Positions 59,285 to 64,000 of a DNA stretch of 64,000 nt are shown here, piece after piece. The position numbers were made by a program, and so were the translations under genes. The stretch's first letter is position 1. Each line of letters starts with the position of its first letter. The stretch comes from an uncultured Clostridia bacterium (GTDB taxonomy: Bacteria > Bacillota > Clostridia > Oscillospirales > Acutalibacteraceae): the NCBI GenBank assembly GCA_937920235.1, contig CALGUK010000008.1:1-64000 (forward strand). Direction: 5' to 3'. The notes under the pieces were generated by a model, which saw nothing but the letters and a program-made list of their open reading frames with translations, was not told the DNA's origin and searched no databases.

Positions 59285-60958
59285 TCAGAAAACTTTTTTC
59301 ATTACTGCACCGTCTTTTGCAGACGACACAAGAGTTGAATATCGTGCAAGCCATCCTGATTTAATATTCGGTTCCGGCTTAACATATACTTTTCTTCTCT
59401 CGTTAAGTTCTTCATCTGAAACCTTAACATTTATTTTGCTTGCAGGGATATCAATTTCAATGATATCGCCCTCATAAATAAGACCGATCTCTCCGCCTGC
59501 TGCTGCCTCGGGTGAAACGTGACCGATAGAAGCGCCGCGAGATGCACCGCTGAAACGACCGTCTGTGATAAGAGCAACTGTTTTATCGAGCTTCATGCCG
59601 GCAAGAGCAGAAGTAGGATTAAGCATTTCTCTCATTCCGGGACCGCCTACAGGGCCTTCATAGCGGATGACAACAACATCACCGTCAACAATTTTGCCTT
59701 TATAAATTGCATCAATAGCCTCATCCTCAGAATTGAATACTCTTGCAGGACCCGAATGAACAAGCATTTCAGGGGCAACGGCACTGCGCTTTACAACGCA
59801 TCCATCCTTTGCAATATTACCCCAGAGTATAGCAATTCCGCCTGTTTCACTGTAGGGATTATCAATAGAACGAATAGCATTTGTATTTTTAATATATGCG
59901 CCCTTTATATTTTCTCCGACTGTTTTACCTGTTGCGGTAATAAGCGACAAATCGAGAAGGTTTTTCTTAGCAAGCTCAGCCTGAACGGCAGGAATACCGC
60001 CTGCGTTATTAAGGTCATGCATATGAGTTCCGCCTGCAGGAGCAAGATGACAAAGGTTAGGAACTTTTGCGCTGATTTCATTAAACATATGTAAATCAAC
60101 GGGTACTTCTGCCTCATTTGCAATTGCAAGTAAGTGAAGAACACTGTTTGAAGAACATCCGAGAGCCATATCGCAAGCAAGCGCGTTACGGATTGACTTC
60201 TCATTGATAATGTCACGAGCTTTGATGTCCTTTTCCACAAGGTTCATAATTGCCATACCCGCGTGCTTTGCAAGCTGAATACGACCGCTGTGAACGGCAG
60301 GAACGGTTCCGTTACCGGGAAGTGCTATACCGATTGCTTCAGCAAGGCAGTTCATTGAGTTGGCAGTATACATTCCTGAGCATGAACCACAGCCGGGACA
60401 AGTATTTTCTTCATATTCAAGAAGCTTGCGCTCATCAATCATACCTGCTTTTTTAGCACCCACTGCCTCAAACATTTTTGAAAGTGATGTCTCTACACCG
60501 TCAACAAGACCTGACATCATAGGACCGCCCGAACAAACAACAGCAGGAATATTGAGACGTACTGCAGCCATAATCATACCGGGAACGATTTTGTCACAGT
60601 TGGGAACGAGAACCGCACCATCAAAACCGTGCGCCATAATCATTGTCTCAACGCTGTCTGCAATAAGCTCACGGGATGCAAGAGAGTATTTCATACCGAT
60701 ATGGCCCATAGCAATACCGTCGCAAACACCGATAGCGGGAACCATAATAGGTGTTCCGCCTGCCATACGAACTCCTGCCTTGACAGCCTCAGTGATTTTA
60801 TCAAGATGAATATGTCCGGGAACTATTTCGCTATGCGCGGAAACAATCGCAATAAGCGGTCTATCAAGCTCCTCCTTTGTATATCCCATAGCGTAAAAGA
60901 GGCTTCTGTTGGGCGCTCTTTCCACACCTTTTACTACATTTTCACTTCTTAAATTCAT
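59285..60958 (-). CDS. ilvD: Dihydroxy-acid dehydratase
   Basis: This 557-residue Fe-S dehydratase catalyses the third step of valine and isoleucine synthesis. Cluster cysteines lie in VPNCDKIVPG and ENTCPGCGSCSGMYTANS; other blocks are GGTPIMVP, DGRFSGASRG and GHVSPEAA. Full length. The promoter is probably TTGAAA/TATAAA upstream, and no T-box leader is visible in the 150 bases before the start. Confidence 0.96.
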   Translation of the reverse strand: MNLRSENVVKGVERAPNRSLFYAMGYTKEELDRPLIAIVSAHSEIVPGHIHLDKITEAVKAGVRMAGGTPIMVPAIGVCDGIAMGHIGMKYSLASRELIADSVETMIMAHGFDGAVLVPNCDKIVPGMIMAAVRLNIPAVVCSGGPMMSGLVDGVETSLSKMFEAVGAKKAGMIDERKLLEYEENTCPGCGSCSGMYTANSMNCLAEAIGIALPGNGTVPAVHSGRIQLAKHAGMAIMNLVEKDIKARDIINEKSIRNALACDMALGCSSNSVLHLLAIANEAEVPVDLHMFNEISAKVPNLCHLAPAGGTHMHDLNNAGGIPAVQAELAKKNLLDLSLITATGKTVGENIKGAYIKNTNAIRSIDNPYSETGGIAILWGNIAKDGCVVKRSAVAPEMLVHSGPARVFNSEDEAIDAIYKGKIVDGDVVVIRYEGPVGGPGMREMLNPTSALAGMKLDKTVALITDGRFSGASRGASIGHVSPEAAAGGEIGLIYEGDIIEIDIPASKINVKVSDEELNERRKVYVKPEPNIKSGWLARYSTLVSSAKDGAVMKKVF

Positions 60959-61080
60959 AATTATTCCTCCGAAAAATATTTGAATTTGATTGTTATTTAT
61001 ATATGTTAATAATATATTTTATACTTATACGACATATTTTTCAAGTATTATTACGAAAAAAATACAGGTAATAAAAAATC
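60959..61080 (-). promoter_or_regulatory. ilvD upstream region
   Basis: AT-rich region with TTGAAA followed by TATAAA on the minus strand and ribosome site TCGGAGGAATAATT. No T-box specifier or antiterminator was found. Confidence 0.45.
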
Positions 61081-61106
61081 GGGCAGAACCATATACGGTT
61101 CTGCCC
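61081..61106 (-). terminator. Terminator of spoIVB
   Basis: GGGCAGAACC and GGTTCTGCCC form a 10-bp stem around ATATAC; on the minus strand GATTTTTTA follows. Confidence 0.9.
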
Positions 61107-61112
61107 TTTTGT

Positions 61113-62354
61113 TCAGGAAACGTTCCTCAGAACTTCTGTTGGTACGGTTTCCTGCTTATTGGAGGTTTCTAACATTCTTTCCGCAAATATTGCATAGCCT
61201 TGCTTTGGGTTATTTACAAAAACATGAGTTACCGCGCCGACAAGCATACCGTTCTGAATTATAGGACTTCCGCTCATACCCTGAACAATACCACCGGTTA
61301 CAGACAACAGATCATCGTCAATCACTTTTATAATCATATCCTTGTTTACAGAAGATGAGTTTGAATAAATTTTTGTTATTTCAACATCGTAATATTCCGG
61401 TTCGGAATTATTCACAGAGCATCTTATCTGAGCCTTACCTGTTTTAATTTCCTGTCGTACAGCAACAGGCAACACCTCGTTATTCTCTGCATTGCAATAG
61501 CCGAAAATACCCGTTTCACAATTTTCACAAAGTGTTCCCTTATTTTTACCTGTCAAAGTACCGCAAAGCTCACCGACATTACCGAATGACGACTTATACA
61601 ATCCTGAAACTGTAGCTTCTGCCATAAATCCGCTTTTTATCGGCATAATTTCTTTGGTATCGACATCGTAAATCGGATGACCGAGACCGCCGAACGTGTT
61701 ATTGGCTGTATTATAAAATGTTACCGTTCCGAGTCCTGCCGTACTGTCTCTTATCCATAAGCCCGCTTTATAAATTCCGCTTTCCGATTCTTTTACCGTT
61801 TTAAACTCAATTTTTAATTTTTCATTATTTCTCAACACAATTATTTCCAATAACTTACCTTTACTGTTTTGCAGAATTTCAGCAAAATGCGATGACGATG
61901 TTATTTCAGTACCGTTAACGCTTTTAACAATATCTCCCGTTTTAATTCCTGCGGTTTTTCCGGGAGAAACAGAGCCGTTTTCTGTATTTACTGAGTCTAT
62001 ATCCACAATTATAACACCATCTGTATAAAGCTTTATTCCGAAGATTTCTCCGCCAAGTACCACAAACTGTCTTTGGCTGTTTGTTATTACGGCATTTTTA
62101 ACGGGAATAATGTTTAACAAGGTTATTTCAGATTCATTATACTGTGCATTTGCGGTTTTTGATGTTACGTCTATAGTTTTTTCAAAATTGAAGTTATACA
62201 ATTCAATTCCGAAAAAATCCGGAGCACTGTAATCTCCGTTATCAATAACCGTAATACTGTCCGGAATAGATTTTTCGCCGATATATATTATTGAAAATAT
62301 AAATGCACATCCGACAGCACATATAACTGACAAAAATTTAAAAAAGCTACGCAA
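61113..62354 (-). CDS. spoIVB: SpoIVB serine peptidase
   Basis: This 413-residue secreted protease is made in the forespore and triggers pro-SigK processing by the SpoIVFB complex. It has an N-terminal membrane anchor (about 6-25), a PDZ domain (about 105-195, GIKTGDIVKSVNG) and the S55 catalytic domain. The latter has GLGHPIYDVDT and the nucleophile in GMSGSPI (Ser361), followed by GAVTHVFVNNP. The start is TTG at 62354 behind GGAGGTGATAAC. With the M50 protease gene in the same window the SigK checkpoint appears intact. Confidence 0.93.
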   Translation of the reverse strand: MRSFFKFLSVICAVGCAFIFSIIYIGEKSIPDSITVIDNGDYSAPDFFGIELYNFNFEKTIDVTSKTANAQYNESEITLLNIIPVKNAVITNSQRQFVVLGGEIFGIKLYTDGVIIVDIDSVNTENGSVSPGKTAGIKTGDIVKSVNGTEITSSSHFAEILQNSKGKLLEIIVLRNNEKLKIEFKTVKESESGIYKAGLWIRDSTAGLGTVTFYNTANNTFGGLGHPIYDVDTKEIMPIKSGFMAEATVSGLYKSSFGNVGELCGTLTGKNKGTLCENCETGIFGYCNAENNEVLPVAVRQEIKTGKAQIRCSVNNSEPEYYDVEITKIYSNSSSVNKDMIIKVIDDDLLSVTGGIVQGMSGSPIIQNGMLVGAVTHVFVNNPKQGYAIFAERMLETSNKQETVPTEVLRNVS

Positions 62355-62431
62355 GTTATCACCTCCCTGCGACTTTGAGCCGCAATAATAATTTGCCTTA
62401 TTTTTATAAAATTATCGGAGGTAAAAAAAAC

Positions 62432-62474
62432 GCCTTACGGCGATTTTTCACTTAAAATGAAAATACCGTAAGGC
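62432..62474 (-). terminator. Terminator of pfkA-aroK
   Basis: GCCTTACGG and CCGTAAGGC pair around a long loop; TTTTTTTT follows on the minus strand. Confidence 0.85.
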
Positions 62475-62479
62475 ATATT

Positions 62480-62974
62480 TTATTTAATATAACTGCAGAT
62501 TTTTTCAACCGTTTTTTCAACATTGGAATTATCGAGGTCAAGAACAAAATCAGCATACTTTATATACAACGGATAACGTTGTTTAAAAATATCGTTAATG
62601 CTTTGACCTTTTTCAGCGGCTATACCTCTTGTGCTGATATTATCAAGCCGATTTCGAATTTCTTCAGGAGAAACATTCAGAAAGAAAATTTTTCCGTTAT
62701 TTTTGAGATGTTTTATTGACTCCTCACGAAAAACAACGCTTCCGCCAGTAGCAATAACACAGCCTTTACAATCAAGCGACTTAACCGCATCGGACTCTAT
62801 ATCAAGAAAACGATCAATACCGTCGCTGTCGATAATATCCTGCAGCAAACGATTTTCGCGTTGCTGAATAATGAGATCAGTATCCACAAAACCTATTCCG
62901 AGTGTTTTTGCAAGAATGACACCGACCGTACTTTTCCCGCAGCCGGGCATTCCGATAAGAATGATATTCTGCAT
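62480..62974 (-). CDS. aroK: Shikimate kinase
   Basis: This 164-residue P-loop kinase phosphorylates shikimate in aromatic amino acid synthesis. Walker A GMPGCGKSTVG is at 8-18. The shikimate-binding DTD follows (VDTDL, about 31-35), and the GGSVV motif is at about 78. The lid has STRGIAAEKG. It starts three bases after pfkA and is co-transcribed with it, an unusual but harmless pairing. Confidence 0.93.
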   Translation of the reverse strand: MQNIILIGMPGCGKSTVGVILAKTLGIGFVDTDLIIQQRENRLLQDIIDSDGIDRFLDIESDAVKSLDCKGCVIATGGSVVFREESIKHLKNNGKIFFLNVSPEEIRNRLDNISTRGIAAEKGQSINDIFKQRYPLYIKYADFVLDLDNSNVEKTVEKICSYIK

Positions 62975-62977
62975 AAA

Positions 62978-63940
62978 TCAGATTGAAATTTCGTGGGCAA
63001 TCTTGTAAAGGTCAAGATTGAGAGATTTTTTCATGTTAAGAGCTTCAAAAATATCATAATCAACAATATCATCATGCTGTACGGCAATTACTCTGTTACC
63101 TATACCCTCTTTGAGAAGCTCAACAGCTTTGTAACCCATAAGAGATGCTGTTACTCTGTCACGAACCGTAGGATGACCGCCACGCTGAACATGACCGAGA
63201 ATTGTCGCTCTTGTTTCAACACCCGTTTCGCTCTCAATTCTCTTTGCCATTTCTTCAACACCGCCGATACCCTCAGCTACAATTATAATGAAATGCTTTT
63301 TACCGGTTTTCTGAGTTCTCTTCATTCTGTCGATAACATCGCGCTGAAAATCGTAAGGAACCTCAGGAATAAGAATAGAGGTCGCACCGCACGCAATACC
63401 TGCATTGAGTGCAATATATCCTGCTCGTCTGCCCATAACCTCAACAACCGAGCATCGGTCATGAGATTCAGAGGTATCACGAAGTCTGTCAACCATTTCA
63501 AGAACAGTATTCATTGAAGTATCGTAGCCTATAGTGTACTCACTGCAGGCAATATCATTATCAATTGTACCGGGTACACCAACACAGGGAAGTCCGCGGA
63601 GCGACAAGTCGCGTGCCCCTCTGAATGAGCCGTCGCCACCAATAACAACAACACCGTCAAGACCTACATCCTTTGCTACTTTAAGTGCTTTCTGAAGACC
63701 CTCTTCAGTTTTAAACTCAGGACTTCTTGCAGAATAAAGTACAGTACCGCCGCGGTTAATGATATTTGATACAGAACGAAGGTTCATTTCATACATATCG
63801 CCCTGCATAAGACCGTTGTATCCTCGTCTGATACCCATTACACGTAAACCGCTTTCGCATCCTGCACGGACAACAGCACGTATTGCCGCATTCATCCCGG
63901 GAGCGTCTCCGCCGCTTGTAAGAACACCTATGGTTTTCAT
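62978..63940 (-). CDS. pfkA: ATP-dependent 6-phosphofructokinase
   Basis: This 320-residue enzyme controls glycolysis by phosphorylating fructose 6-phosphate. GGDAPGMNAAIR is at 10-21, GGDGSFRGA at about 101 (Gly-Ser version typical of ATP, not pyrophosphate, dependence), PGTIDNDI at about 124 and MGRRAGYIA at about 169. The length fits bacterial PfkA. ATG at 63940 with GGGTGATAAA as ribosome site. The 60 bases beyond contain no further gene. Confidence 0.96.
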   Translation of the reverse strand: MKTIGVLTSGGDAPGMNAAIRAVVRAGCESGLRVMGIRRGYNGLMQGDMYEMNLRSVSNIINRGGTVLYSARSPEFKTEEGLQKALKVAKDVGLDGVVVIGGDGSFRGARDLSLRGLPCVGVPGTIDNDIACSEYTIGYDTSMNTVLEMVDRLRDTSESHDRCSVVEVMGRRAGYIALNAGIACGATSILIPEVPYDFQRDVIDRMKRTQKTGKKHFIIIVAEGIGGVEEMAKRIESETGVETRATILGHVQRGGHPTVRDRVTASLMGYKAVELLKEGIGNRVIAVQHDDIVDYDIFEALNMKKSLNLDLYKIAHEISI

Positions 63941-64000
63941 TTTATCACCCTTTATAATTGCTAATTATTTCCACATTGAGTGTTTATGATAACATAATAT

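Noticed and set aside
60959..61080. T-box leader before ilvD
   Set aside because: The region is too short and lacks the T-box consensus and an antiterminator.
1..64000. CRISPR array, prophage, transposon or integrase
   Set aside because: No regularly spaced direct repeats, no transposase or integrase motifs and no phage structural genes were seen.

Overview
The window looks like a chromosomal segment of a low-GC, anaerobic, spore-forming Firmicute of the Clostridia, most likely a gut Oscillospiraceae/Ruminococcaceae member. This is inferred from AT-rich intergenic DNA, near-consensus TTGACA/TATAAT promoters, sporulation genes (spoIVB, ypeB, a spoIVFB-like protease, a SigH-like sigma factor), anaerobic metabolism (2-hydroxyacyl-CoA dehydratase-type proteins, a Na+-pumping decarboxylase), a bile-salt-hydrolase-like enzyme, a dockerin-bearing protease and arabinose/xylan genes. 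No phage, transposase, integrase or CRISPR array is visible. The gene order is compact, in operons separated by intrinsic terminators.

Left part (1-12.5 kb, mostly + strand). The 3' part of a tRNA-Val and its terminator come first. Then follows a promoter and a tightly packed operon: TRIC-like channel, CooC-like ATPase, two 2-hydroxyacyl-CoA dehydratase-type subunits, their ATP-dependent activator, a 51-residue membrane peptide, and a short protein resembling the middle of acetyl-CoA synthase. The combination is the most unusual thing in the window. Next are an XRE regulator, a pair of half-size TauE/SafE proteins, and a complete Na+-translocating decarboxylase operon (oadA, oadG-like, biotin carrier, oadB).

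Middle (12-36 kb, mostly - strand). sfsA and a GPH sugar transporter are followed by a TM2/DUF2752/M28 peptidase operon, a zinc ribbon gene and a SigH-like sigma factor. A phosphohexomutase gene has a 31-residue membrane peptide downstream. Then come comM-like yifB, a TPP riboswitch with attenuator controlling a ThiT thiamine transporter, recD2, a secreted lipase and the RNase P RNA. A long run reads nifS-like, thiI, pncC, active sortase B, catalytically dead sortase B, a SpoIID protein fused to a degenerate CinA-like region, galE and a HAD phosphatase.

Right part (35-64 kb). ypeB and a lipoprotein face pnuC, which lies behind a conditional-terminator leader, and a bile salt hydrolase. A FliB-type methylase is followed by a 1127-residue secreted subtilase with leucine-rich repeats and a dockerin. 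A GH43 enzyme, a tRNA-Ser, an acetyltransferase/anion permease pair, the kinase-araA-araD operon and a GH5 glucanase show plant-polysaccharide use. The last 12 kb hold prmA, rplS, a small XRE regulator pair, an MFS carrier, the conserved spoIVFB/radical SAM block, a NERD protein, ilvD, spoIVB, aroK and pfkA.

All functions are assigned by reading motifs and recalling families; no database search was possible. Coordinates of RNA ends and promoters are estimates.
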